A DNA stretch of 64,000 bases, taken from positions 2,108,001 through 2,172,000 of the forward strand of contig BLLK01000062.1 in NCBI GenBank assembly GCA_021927905.1, given 5' to 3'. The notes beneath the pieces were generated by a model, which saw only the letters and a program-made list of their open reading frames with translations, had not been told where the DNA came from and searched no databases. This document shows positions 55,597-64,000 of this stretch, piece after piece. Source of the DNA: Chaetoceros tenuissimus. Lineage: Eukaryota; Bacillariophyta; Thalassiosirophyceae; Chaetocerotales; Chaetocerotaceae. Numbering within the stretch: position 1 is the stretch's first letter; each line of letters starts with the position of its first letter. The translations under genes were made by a program, and so were the position numbers.

Positions 55597-55866
55597 TCAT
55601 ATTCGCACACCCTTTTTCTTCATAGCGGCGATTGCCTCTTTTACGTCTTTCTCTACTTCCTTCGCAGCTTCGGGGCAATCCTTCAGATTAACAACTCCAT
55701 GAAATATTGACCCTGCAGCATATATACCTATTCCTAATACTAGCCACAGCGGAGCATAGTCTATAGCTTTATTTGATTCGTTCGCTTCTGATCGCAAAGC
55801 CCACCAGAGCCCTACAAAAAGAAACATGTATAGACAAAACAGTTGATATTGAAGCATGCCATTCAT
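55597..55866 (-). CDS. DPM3: Dolichol-phosphate mannosyltransferase subunit 3
   Basis: 89 residues, family size about 90. Two membrane segments: QLFCLYMFLFVGLWWAL and LWLVLGIGIYAAGSIFHGVV. The cytosolic tail DCPEAAKEVEKDVKEAIAAM followed by KKKGVRI matches the DCxxAAxEL...A...L..RG(L/V)R(F/I) signature of DPM3. It tethers the catalytic subunit DPM1 to the ER membrane so that dolichol-phosphate-mannose can be made for N-glycans, GPI anchors and O-mannose. The match to the C-terminal helix is strong despite short length. Confidence 0.9.
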   Translation of the reverse strand: MNGMLQYQLFCLYMFLFVGLWWALRSEANESNKAIDYAPLWLVLGIGIYAAGSIFHGVVNLKDCPEAAKEVEKDVKEAIAAMKKKGVRI

Positions 55867-56441
55867 TTTTACTATCTTGATGGTTTGTGCTACTCGTGAG
55901 CGATACTCAGGTTTGGTTTTCTCGTGATGTATTGTAACTTGGTAAGTATTAATGGGAAAGGTTGTTCCTCCGCTTTGTGCATTTTAGGAGCTCGTAGACA
56001 AAATAATGTTCTCAAGTTCGTTTTGCTTTCCACCTGCTGGGGTTGAGTACAAAGGCGTAAGTACCGTACGTACTATGAAACTGAATTTCCCACGTGCCCA
56101 CTGGAATAGATGGAGAAGAACGACATCAATCGATCATTGACATTTGGAAAAAAGAACCAAGTCCAACATTACTAAAGTACTTTAGAATGCATTCAATCCA
56201 CAGGTTATCAGTCTGCTAGCGGCATTGATGACAAAGCTCGGAGAAATTAGTAATACGCACCCTTCACAACAATGACCTCCAACCTCCATCTCACATCTTC
56301 TTTGGTAACTTTGGTAACTGTGAGAGCGAAGTCTCAAAGAACTCTGAACTGAAACAAAGCAGTAGCTATCAACCATATTCACATTCGAATATACAATACA
56401 AAACCAAGTTCTATTTTTGTCCAACATAAGATTTTAACACA
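55867..56441. other. Divergent promoter region
   Basis: Between DPM3 and the sulfotransferase. The minus frame 56182-56427 shows no known content. TACCGTACGTACTA (near 56063) contains a short palindrome. Confidence 0.4.
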
Positions 56442-57680
56442 ATGAATAGGAGAGATAAAAGCGCACTTGTCTTTGTTTTGATAATGACCATATTTCTCCT
56501 TGGATATAAATTTTCAAGTAATTACATGATGGACTATGAAAGTGCTTATTTGCGTCAGACAACAATACCACTATCACCTGAAATGTCGACAGGTTTCGAC
56601 CCACCAATAATATCGCAAGAGGTACTAGACCTGTTCTCGAACAAGGCTCCAGCGATCCCATTGCAATACACAAATCTGATTGATATTGAAGAATACGAAA
56701 GAGGAGATGCCCACGAAAACAGTTACATTCCCTTTTTTTGGCACGTGTCGAGAAATGCAGGTACTACTTTGAAGAGTTTACTTGGGGAATGTCTAGGTTT
56801 AACATTGGCATCCGCATTTCAAATACCCATTGATTCATTGTTTGTATCAAACGAGCCTAGAATAATAAGATCTGATGATGTCAAGTATCTGAATGTAAAT
56901 CTACAGACAAGAGAAGGTATAGCAAGAGCAAAACAGATGGATATCATTCATGAAATTGAAACAGATCATGGTCCTGTTTGGACTGATGCAGTTTTCTCAC
57001 CAGACTTGGAAGGAATAAGTGGAACTTTATTTAGTAAAATTGATAGGTATTCCAAGACCATTAAAGGCGCAATGTTCGTAATGTTTCGAAACCCAATCGA
57101 GAGAGAAATATCAAAATATTATGCAATCAAAGCAGCTAGTCGTCAGCCTGGACAACAACCTTTAAAATTATCTCTGTCTGATTATATTGATTCCGAAGCG
57201 TACAGTGGTAATTTGATGGTGAGACAGTTGTCGGGAGTAATGAATCCTGGAGTCAATGTAACTCTTGATCATTTATTAGTTGCAAAGGAAGTCCTTCGAA
57301 GAAAATGTTTTATTGGATTACTGGAACAAAAGCAAGAGACTTGGAGAAGAATACAGAAAATTTTTCATACTCGATGGAAACTGGATTATAAACATGTAGA
57401 ACCGGTCTGTGAAGATCGATACTTGAACTGGGGTTGGAGAAGTCGAAATCCAGTAAAAGTTTCCATCGATATGACAGTTGAAGATGAAATTCTTGCTAGT
57501 CACGAAGGAATTATAGATATCAAAACATACAAGAAGATAGCAGCAAAAAATCAGCTGGATCTGTTACTGTATGAGTATAGTAAATATCTCTTTCTCTTGC
57601 AAAAATCACTACTTCCTGGTGAAAAGCCAACTGTGAAAACGAAAGAAACAAAAGCAAACTCAACCGAAACTAAAACGTAA
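56442..57680 (+). CDS. Golgi-type sulfotransferase, type II membrane protein
   Basis: 412 residues. A short cytosolic tail (MNRRDKSA) and anchor (LVFVLIMTIFLLGYKF) are followed by a luminal domain. FFWHVSRNAGTTLKSLLG contains the 5'-phosphosulfate loop for PAPS, and MFRNPIEREISKYYAI is the 3'-phosphate-binding motif (RxxxxREISxYY). The spacing resembles heparan 2-O or carbohydrate sulfotransferases in metazoans. Diatoms make sulfated glucuronomannans and other polysaccharides, a plausible target. The tail is Thr/Lys-rich low complexity. Stop is 36 bp from the convergent R3H-SUZ gene. Confidence 0.88.
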   Translation: MNRRDKSALVFVLIMTIFLLGYKFSSNYMMDYESAYLRQTTIPLSPEMSTGFDPPIISQEVLDLFSNKAPAIPLQYTNLIDIEEYERGDAHENSYIPFFWHVSRNAGTTLKSLLGECLGLTLASAFQIPIDSLFVSNEPRIIRSDDVKYLNVNLQTREGIARAKQMDIIHEIETDHGPVWTDAVFSPDLEGISGTLFSKIDRYSKTIKGAMFVMFRNPIEREISKYYAIKAASRQPGQQPLKLSLSDYIDSEAYSGNLMVRQLSGVMNPGVNVTLDHLLVAKEVLRRKCFIGLLEQKQETWRRIQKIFHTRWKLDYKHVEPVCEDRYLNWGWRSRNPVKVSIDMTVEDEILASHEGIIDIKTYKKIAAKNQLDLLLYEYSKYLFLLQKSLLPGEKPTVKTKETKANSTETKT

Positions 57681-57716
57681 ATAAAGTTTTGAAAATAACC
57701 GACACTTTTATTACTG

Positions 57717-59291
57717 TCACCTCAGAGCTGGAAATTCTTCCTTGGATAAATCCACTTCTTGTGCTTTCCCTTTCGATGCATTGCTCGAATGAACTGATTC
57801 TTCTGTTTGATTTGAATTATAATTTTCAAAGCCACGAGGGATGAACTCTTGTCCATTCCAAGTTGATGGAATTGATGTACCATCAAAAAATGCTTGATTC
57901 CTTTGGGTATCAGAAGCATTATTACTTGATTGGTAAGGGTAATGAGCAGTCTGAACACCGTAAGATGTATGATAATGCATTGGAATCTGTTGCAACATTG
58001 AAGGATGGTGCCTTCGTTGAAAGTCTGGATCAGCTGCTTCCTGATCGCGATTTCTCCATGTGACTTTACTTGCTGCACCTCCAGCTACTGCAGCAGGAAA
58101 TGGTCCTCTCTGATGTTGACTTCCATTAAGAGGATCTTGGGAAGTTGGGGTTTCCTTTTCATCACTAGCATCTCCCGCTACACCTATACTTGCACCTTTG
58201 AGATCATTATCGGCATGCTCAGAATTATCAGGGGTATTATTGGCACTAGTATCTTTTGTTTCTGACGCGAAGATTCTTGCCCTAGCTTCTGCATATGCCT
58301 TTTCTTTGTCACTCAATTTCTTTCCCTTCCTTTTACTATTATTCGACTTGCTGTTCTTGTCTTTACTCCCTCCTAGACTTCCAGTTGATGATCTTTTCAT
58401 AATCTTCACCTTGTCTTTTTTCTTGGAGCGTTTTCCTGTGCTGGATCCGTGGCCACTATCCTGTAAATTTGAATTCGAAAGTCGATCAGTAATTACTGCA
58501 ACACTGGAGTCCCCATTTCTATCCTGTGGTATATTCTCATCATATTGAGACAAATCTAAATTAATCAGCTTCGTCGAAGGAATACGAGAGTCTTTTGTTT
58601 TTATCAGTCGAATGAGTCCTAGTTGTTGCTGTTGAATATTGGCAAGATTCACACCACTGTTATTGATGATTGGACTCGCGTATGCCTGTTCCCTAACAAT
58701 ACCAAAACGATCAGCAAGTCTATGCAAACACAGTCTCTGGAAAGAAGTCTGTCTTCCCGCATTCATAGTTGGGTCAGCGCCCATGTTATTCCTAGCTCCC
58801 GTCGTAACGAGGGGAGTAGCACTATCATTTTCTCCATTCAGAGATGCTGACTCCGTGTCTAAATTAGAGGCACCCTTGATAACAACACTATTCCCAGACC
58901 CACCAACATCCATGTATCCACAGTTCTTGTCGTTCATGAAATCTATGAGATTCTTTTCTAACCTTAATAGTGCCATGCGCTCTCTTTTATCGCGTAGTGC
59001 AGAAAGAAGAGCTGAATCTACTTCATTGTCATTTACATCCTTTACATCAGCATTTCCACTGACGTTCATAGATGCACTGTCAACTATAGCTGCTGATCCA
59101 ACAGGTATATTACTTGTTGGCATAGACATTGGCTGTTGCAATATGACATTGGGTGCTGTTGTATTTTCCTTCTTCTTGATCAAGATTGAAGGTGTGGTTT
59201 TCTTCGGTTTTCTACTGCCCCCACTGCTCGTCGCTGAGGTTGTCACCACTGTAATTGGAGGGAAATCCATCATTCCCTCTTGTCGGCTCAT
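57717..59291 (-). CDS. R3H-SUZ domain RNA-binding protein
   Basis: 524 residues. LLSALRDKRERMALLRLEKN leads into an R3H domain with an internal Ser/Gly insertion, closing in TSFQRLCLHRLADRFGIVRE (R-x3-H: residues 184-203 region). LIRLIKTKDSRIPSTKLINL is the typical post-R3H segment. A SUZ domain with KIMKRSSTGSLGG and LSDKEKAYAEARARIFASE follows. The rest is low-complexity Asn/Ser/Gln. The C-terminus is LSKEEFPALR, a short FPAL-type motif seen at ends of many RNA-associated proteins. Likely a cytoplasmic single-stranded RNA-binding regulator of mRNA fate. Confidence 0.88.
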   Translation of the reverse strand: MSRQEGMMDFPPITVVTTSATSSGGSRKPKKTTPSILIKKKENTTAPNVILQQPMSMPTSNIPVGSAAIVDSASMNVSGNADVKDVNDNEVDSALLSALRDKRERMALLRLEKNLIDFMNDKNCGYMDVGGSGNSVVIKGASNLDTESASLNGENDSATPLVTTGARNNMGADPTMNAGRQTSFQRLCLHRLADRFGIVREQAYASPIINNSGVNLANIQQQQLGLIRLIKTKDSRIPSTKLINLDLSQYDENIPQDRNGDSSVAVITDRLSNSNLQDSGHGSSTGKRSKKKDKVKIMKRSSTGSLGGSKDKNSKSNNSKRKGKKLSDKEKAYAEARARIFASETKDTSANNTPDNSEHADNDLKGASIGVAGDASDEKETPTSQDPLNGSQHQRGPFPAAVAGGAASKVTWRNRDQEAADPDFQRRHHPSMLQQIPMHYHTSYGVQTAHYPYQSSNNASDTQRNQAFFDGTSIPSTWNGQEFIPRGFENYNSNQTEESVHSSNASKGKAQEVDLSKEEFPALR

Positions 59292-59703
59292 TGAATTTAC
59301 ACAAAGTTATCACAAATTTGCTTTGCAAGTGGTAATATCAAATCTGAAAGTAATAGAGATTCAAATCTGAAGATAATAGAGTAAGTAATAACATTCATAC
59401 AGTACGAAAGAGAAAAAAGGCCATTGGTTTTCCGGCTTTCCAGTATTATCCCTGACGATCTGGGAACCTCCCAGAGGGGAGGTCAGTCCCATCTAGGAAA
59501 ATGTCTTTCAGCGATACTGCACATCAAAAAAGTGCTTCGCATTGGCGTTGGATTGATGTCGAAGAATAAATGTACCTTGCTCTATCATTATTGGCTACCT
59601 TATCTAATCTCAAACTTATCAAAATCACAAACAAAACACATTCTCAAAAATAGCAAAGTATATTTCGAGGTAATCAGGAAATCTTCAAAAGATCTAAATT
59701 AAA
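59292..59703. other. Divergent promoter region
   Basis: Between the R3H-SUZ gene and a membrane protein. GGGAACCTCCCAGAGGGGAGGTC (59460-59482) contains CCTCCC/GGGAGG inverted arms. No coding feature supported. Confidence 0.4.
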
Positions 59704-60453
59704 ATGAGAAAGCTATTCTTTGCTCCAATACTTTTGATGGCAGCTATTAATCCATCAGTTTGTCTTAGCACAAGTGTTGTTCCTGTACAAGATTATTCAG
59801 GTGTGGCCGCAGGGCTTTTTGGAAATATGAGGACTCCAGCCGCCTTAATTGCAGGAGCTATTGTGCCGGTAGGACTCCTTTCTGCACCTCAGTTGATCAA
59901 AGGCGAACCAAGAAAAGAAGAGTTGATGAAGAAAGCAAATTGCTTACTTGCTGTAGCTTCCTTGTTGAGTGAAATTCTAGCAATCACATATTCTACTGTT
60001 GCAATCAATAAACTTGCAGAAATACAATTTGCTCCAACTGCAAGTGTTTCAGAATTCATTTCCAAGAACTTTGAATTTGCTTGGCTTGGAACCAATGTGC
60101 ATTTCTTATTGGGATTATTTGGTTTTGGTATTCTAGTTGGGACAAAGGCATATTTTTTATATGGTGGTAGAGTTGCAAAGATTGCAGGTTGTTGGTCACT
60201 TGCTACATTTTTGACATGTACTTCTTATGTCAATTACGGTATAAGTATAGGAGAAAGCATGCATCAAGAAGGCTTTCGTTTTGCAAAAAACCTGTTTGGT
60301 TTGACTTTGAAATATATGAAACTAGCTATTTGCAAAGCTAGAGGTAGGCCGCTGTCACTGACTGCCATGGCAATTACCTTATATTCAATTTATCTCACTA
60401 TGAAGCAGTTGATAGAATTTATCAGTTTAGGTCTGAACAAAACGACAGAATGA
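59704..60453 (+). CDS. Unknown secretory/plastid membrane protein
   Basis: 249 residues. A signal peptide (KLFFAPILLMAAINPSVC) is followed by membrane segments near residues 45-60 (ALIAGAIVPVGLLS), 78-100 (CLLAVASLLSEILAITYSTVA), 128-150 (HFLLGLFGFGILVGTKAYFL) and 155-175. The region after the signal peptide lacks Phe at +1 (SVCLSTSVV), so plastid import is not shown. Spacing of segments resembles four-helix membrane proteins but I recognise no family. Confidence 0.75.
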   Translation: MRKLFFAPILLMAAINPSVCLSTSVVPVQDYSGVAAGLFGNMRTPAALIAGAIVPVGLLSAPQLIKGEPRKEELMKKANCLLAVASLLSEILAITYSTVAINKLAEIQFAPTASVSEFISKNFEFAWLGTNVHFLLGLFGFGILVGTKAYFLYGGRVAKIAGCWSLATFLTCTSYVNYGISIGESMHQEGFRFAKNLFGLTLKYMKLAICKARGRPLSLTAMAITLYSIYLTMKQLIEFISLGLNKTTE

Positions 60454-60695
60454 AAACAATAGAAATAGGAGTTCCACATAAGTGGCTAAGTGAAGAGAGC
60501 AAAGAATGTATGTAATAGCTGTGCTAATTCTAAGAATAAAGTAGTTTGTAGATTTTCATATTGTTTGATCCTACTTATACAAACTCATGATTTTTTCAAA
60601 ATCCAAATATTCCATCTAAGTAAGAGTTATCATATATAAGTTTCATTTTCAAATCCACAAAGGAGAAGTTATTAAAAGGTCCCGTTTTGTTCGAT

Positions 60696-60896
60696 TTACA
60701 ACCACTCAGCCGCGTCCATCAAGAACTCATCAAATTCAAGCTCTTCGTCGGTCAAGCGCTGAATATCCTCCAAACACTCGCTCTTCCTTGTACTAGGAGA
60801 GACAGGTGCAGAGATCTGTACGCTCTCAGTAGCCATGATGGTAGCATTGGACATGGAGGAACATTGGTCAGGAACAATCTCAGTGTTGCTGCTCAT
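60696..60896 (-). CDS. Small acidic protein with a candidate transactivation tail
   Basis: 66 residues from the Met at 60896. Ser/Thr-rich N-terminus; a proline-directed TPSTRK-like patch (APVSPSTRK); and an acidic aromatic C-terminus, LTDEELEFDEFLMDAAEWL, the kind of amphipathic acidic helix used to contact co-activators. The frame is open 33 nt farther upstream but without an ATG. It lies just downstream of the bZIP gene on the same strand. It may be a free-standing activator, a repressor that competes for co-activators, or a bZIP 3' exon; I found no canonical donor to join them. Confidence 0.5.
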   Translation of the reverse strand: MSSNTEIVPDQCSSMSNATIMATESVQISAPVSPSTRKSECLEDIQRLTDEELEFDEFLMDAAEWL

Positions 60897-61211
60897 GGAA
60901 GGTTGCTGATATGCACCAGTGATCTTCACTGCCGGAATGTGATCTTAAAGGTTACTTCATTCAAAAAGAATGTTTCGCCATGCTTCTGGTTATTCCTGCA
61001 TTATCTCAGGTGAGCTGAGCAGTCTGATACAAAGTCTCAAGTCCGATGCATGGATCAAAGTCCATGCATATTTAGAACAGATGAACACAAATGTGAACAT
61101 GCTAGTTATGAGAGATGATTAAAGGACTTTTTCGAGACGTTTGTATCAAGCTGACTCAGCTCCCCCGATCTAATTTGGGTACCAAAAACAAAAGGTGTAG
61201 AGAGATCTTGA

Positions 61212-62063
61212 CTATGCTGGTAAAGAATTCTTCTCTTTTAAGTGCTGTTCAGTGTTATCCATAGGGGCTGCTCCACAGAGATTGTCCATAGCAATATTTT
61301 CCTGTCCGTAGCTTGCACAAGACGACTGGGATGTATCAGAGGACATTTCGCTGCATGAAGACATGTGTAGCTCAGGAGATGGGCAAGGGGATACGGAGAT
61401 AGTGTGCTGAGGAATGGTTGTAGATGATGAAACTGGTTCTGGTTCTGCTTCTTTGTTCACCTGAGTTCGAGGCATACTAGAACAAAGAGATGCAATGTCA
61501 GTTTGAGGATGACCATAGAGCTTCTCTAGATCTTGGAGACGATTGATTGCATTTTGGAACTTGATTTTCCAATCATCAACTTCTTTCTCAAGCTCAGTGA
61601 TGCGATCACGTTGACGTTGACGAGAAGCAGCGGCGCTCTCACGATTTCTCTTTCTACGTTGCTCACGACGCCAAACTGCAGCCTCTTCCTTTGTCATAGG
61701 AACATCAGGCTCGTACCTCATTTGTGGTCTTTTGCCTTTTGCAGTCTTGATACAGTCAGCATTCACTGGTGGTGCGATACCATCACAGTGACTAATCTTA
61801 CGAGGGGCAAGAGTGGACTTAGTTTGGTTGTTATTCGAAAGATCCGATGAAGTTGGAATTGCAATTGCAGTAGATGAAGATGCTACCAAAGCAGGATGAA
61901 ATTTCTCGGTACAAATCTTCTTTGCCTCATTTAGAGGCATGGTTGATAACCCATCCGTTGCCTTCTTTGATTGAAGGATCTGCCGCCGCCTTTTCCGAGC
62001 ACCGGAAGATGTAGTGTCAAGTGTGTGTGATTGATTTGTTTGAGTCAAGGCGGAGGCTACCAT
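61212..62063 (-). CDS. bZIP transcription factor
   Basis: 283 residues. The basic region RREQRRKRNRESAAASRQRQ (residues 132-151) has the Asn140-x7-Arg148 bZIP signature. The zipper heptads are Leu158, Trp165, Ala172 and Leu179, so the d-positions are non-canonical and the coil short. A KRRRQIL patch near residue 24 can act as a nuclear signal. The C-terminus is Ser/Thr/Pro-rich. No LOV domain is present, so it is not an aureochrome. A TGACGTCA box 246 bp upstream suggests self-regulation by bZIP factors. Confidence 0.93.
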   Translation of the reverse strand: MVASALTQTNQSHTLDTTSSGARKRRRQILQSKKATDGLSTMPLNEAKKICTEKFHPALVASSSTAIAIPTSSDLSNNNQTKSTLAPRKISHCDGIAPPVNADCIKTAKGKRPQMRYEPDVPMTKEEAAVWRREQRRKRNRESAAASRQRQRDRITELEKEVDDWKIKFQNAINRLQDLEKLYGHPQTDIASLCSSMPRTQVNKEAEPEPVSSSTTIPQHTISVSPCPSPELHMSSCSEMSSDTSQSSCASYGQENIAMDNLCGAAPMDNTEQHLKEKNSLPA

Positions 62064-62570
62064 TTTTCTTTCCTTCTAGTAGAGCGATAGATTTTTATAA
62101 AAGTAAAATGGTAAGAAGATCCAACAAAGGCGACAGATATACTGCAAGAGATAGAAACACTGAAGTATGTGTTTTATGAACCTATTGAACCTTTCTTTAG
62201 CCTTAGTCTCTTCGATGTTCTAAGTGTGCTTTTTGAACTATGTTGAAGTTCAACGCACTTCGAGACATCAGATTGCGTTCGTGCGGCCCAGAGAGAGTAT
62301 CTCATGTTTGACGTCACTTATCTCTGATTACTTGGTACTTGGTAGACCACACCAACCTGGTAAAGGTTGAAGTCGTATCTTTCAAAGGGGGGATAAAAAA
62401 GAGTTTGTTTATACACCCCACGCCCAAAATCAAGTCGTGTGTATTACTATTGCCCTTCAAATTTTGATTTTTTATGGCGGAAAAAGAGTTTCAGCCTCGA
62501 TCGAGGCGCTCTGTTAGACCACTGAATACCATCACATCATAATTCATGAAGACAACGTTTCTCGTAAAAT
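62064..62570. promoter_or_regulatory. Divergent promoter with CRE palindrome and a 14-bp palindrome
   Basis: Between the bZIP gene and the Kelch gene. TGACGTCA lies at 62309-62316. GCCTCGATCGAGGC (62494-62507) is a perfect 14-bp palindrome, 63 bp before the Kelch start. A TATAAAA word on the minus strand (62093-62099) precedes the bZIP start by about 30 nt. Confidence 0.55.
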
Positions 62571-64000
62571 ATGCCATCAAGAATAGCGTCTGAAGTAGCT
62601 TCTGAAACTAAGGTAGTCAAGAACATGAAAGCTGAGATAGTTGGTGCTCAAAATTCAATCACGCTCTCTTTCAATGGAGTAGACTTTCGTCTAATCCCTT
62701 CTAGTTCTAAGTCGAACAGTAAGAAGTCAAACATTTCTCTCTCATCCATCAATGGGGAATATACTTCTATCAATCTTGAATCCTTCACTGGAACCCTTGT
62801 TGTATCAGGTGCTGTAGGAAATGAAATTGTCAATCAATCTGTAACTCGTTCTCCTAAAGATAAGAAGGCTGATAACATATGTCTCATTGATGATGAACCA
62901 AATACTCCAGAATCATCAGTGCTTCCAAAGGAAGTTATCGAATTGGACAAGGGCCAACAGCAAATCTCATTCGAGAGAAAGGCTGGTAAGAAGAGGGTGA
63001 GTTTCATAGTTTGCTATACTTTTTTTGTTCCTCAATTCCTCATATGTCCTAACTTCATTCTTTTCCTACCTTCTTCTTTGGTTCCATAAGAAACAATGCA
63101 ATGATGATGATGTAAGCAATAAAGTACCGACTCTTGGTCAGTCTTCTCAAATGACACAGAGTGTCGGAGACACAGAAAGCAATCAAATGCAAACTCAAAG
63201 TGATGATCTACTTGTTGAGAAAATCGCACCTGAAGTGGAAGTAAATGCAAGTCAAGGACAACCAACACAAATACTAGAACACGATGACGAAAAACGCAAC
63301 AGCACATTGATGGAAATTGATACTAATGAAGATGATGATGATATTTTGATGGAAAATATTAGTCAGGACTCGATTTCTCAGAAAGAATCCTCGTTGACTG
63401 AGATTGCTTCTGGAGAGACTAGCCTTGTCGCTCAACCTGATAAAAATCTTCCTTGTGATAGGTGGGGACATACAATGACTTTGATCGATGGTAGCAGATT
63501 GCTGGTATATGGAGGGCAGTCCTTTAGTGATAAAGATGGATGTTCTATCACTCTTTCAGATCTTCATGTGTACGACATGAACAAAAATTCCTGGTCAAAG
63601 CCGATCAACTGCGAAGGCATGCCTAGATGTTGGGTAAGTTTCGATGATCACTACCGTATCATAATCTATCATATTTGTTGGCAAGTGCTTACATCCGCAT
63701 TCTTTACATGAAATTAGCATTCTGCGACTTTCCTCCCAGATAGACAATTATTGATTTCATTTGGTGGAGAATCATACAATCCAAAAACAAAAAAAACAAC
63801 TACCACGGATCAAGTCATGGTTCTAGACACTGAAATCATGCTTTGGTATCCTCCATCGGTGTCTGGTTCTGTGCCAACCGGTCGAAGTGGACATACTGCA
63901 TCACTTATGCACAATGATCTTGTTGTATTTGGAGGAGTTAAGAATAACAAATGGCAGAGAAGTTTAGCTGTTCTTGATACTATGCTATGGAAGTGGAGCG
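62571..64000 (+). CDS. Kelch-repeat protein (3' end beyond the window)
   Basis: Exons 62571-62996, 63091-63633 and 63718 onward (introns 94 and 84 nt); the last exon is open to the window edge. The N-terminal 290 residues are polar and acidic with KKRKQ-type basic residues at the first junction. Kelch blades then begin: DRWGHTMTLIDGSRLLVYGG, TLSDLHVYDMNKNSW, then, across the second junction, PRCWHSATFLPDRQLLISFGG, and RSGHTASLMHNDLVVFGG. At least three blades are visible. These match the nuclear Kelch type related to HCFC1/LZTR1 or acyl-CoA-binding Kelch proteins, but the family is not resolvable without the C-terminus. Confidence 0.88.

Noticed and set aside
60930-61212. Joining the bZIP gene and the small acidic gene as one transcript
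   Set aside because: The bZIP frame stops at 61212 and I saw no consensus donor before the stop pairing with the CCGGCAG acceptor.
62480-62545. tRNA-like stretch (minus strand words resembling a D-arm)
   Set aside because: No cloverleaf forms: no T-loop sequence, no matching acceptor stem; the resemblance comes from the 14-bp palindrome.

Overview
The window looks like nuclear DNA from a photosynthetic stramenopile, most likely a diatom. Genes are dense and AT-rich, all use the standard code, and the introns I could place are short GT-AG introns (65-94 nt, with two exceptions of 160 and 175 nt). Several proteins begin with a signal peptide that ends in an ASAFAP-like motif with a key Phe, the diatom signature for import into the complex plastid: an RNB exoribonuclease, a carotenoid-isomerase-like oxidoreductase, EPSP synthase, a long coiled-coil protein, a beta-propeller protein and, less clearly, a pseudouridine synthase. 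A centric genus such as Chaetoceros would fit the composition, but the sequence alone does not settle this. I see no rRNA, tRNA, CRISPR array or intact mobile element.

Layout. 0-7 kb: RNB exoribonuclease (-), a 300-bp intergenic region with nested inverted repeats and two TGACGTCA boxes, then CRTISO-like (+) and EPSP synthase (-) tail to tail. 7-13.7 kb: IQ/EF-hand protein (-), prolidase (+) with a 9-nt microexon, CCR4/Angel-type nuclease (-), a small unknown (+). 13.9-19.5 kb: plastid coiled-coil protein, an unknown basic protein and a SET-domain methyltransferase (all -). 19.9-30.9 kb: a five-exon ATM/Tel1 checkpoint kinase (+). 31-35 kb: a coiled-coil unknown, RNASEH2C (+) and RFC3 (-). 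35-40 kb: a three-helix membrane protein, FkbM methyltransferase, patatin lipase and a CHTOP-like mRNA export adaptor (all +). 40.9-47.1 kb: a WW-domain/cyclin-Y fusion (+), an APH/EcKL-type kinase (-), an RsuA-type pseudouridine synthase (-) and an SLC66A2-like PQ-loop protein (+). 47.4-54.9 kb: a three-exon divergent ubiquitin-like protein (-) that is missed if only long ORFs are read, TrhO tRNA hydroxylase (+), plastid beta-propeller (-), SNF5/SMARCB1 (+) and the CRNKL1/Clf1 spliceosome factor (-). 55.6-64 kb: DPM3 (-), Golgi sulfotransferase (+), R3H-SUZ RNA-binding protein (-), a membrane protein (+), a small acidic protein (-), a bZIP factor (-), and a Kelch protein (+) cut by the window end.

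The genes do not form one pathway. Local themes are genome maintenance (ATM, RNASEH2C, RFC3 within 15 kb), plastid metabolism at 0-7 kb, and RNA processing (RNB, CCR4-like, CHTOP-like, CRNKL1, TrhO, RsuA, R3H-SUZ). Many pairs are convergent with only 34-85 bp between stop codons, so 3' UTRs probably overlap. The most novel-looking items are the ubiquitin-like gene ending in Gly-Gly-Lys-Asn with Gln at position 72, the WW-cyclin Y fusion, the triplicated short motif in the plastid coiled-coil protein, the 9-nt prolidase microexon, and the inverted-repeat element at 2.8-3.1 kb.
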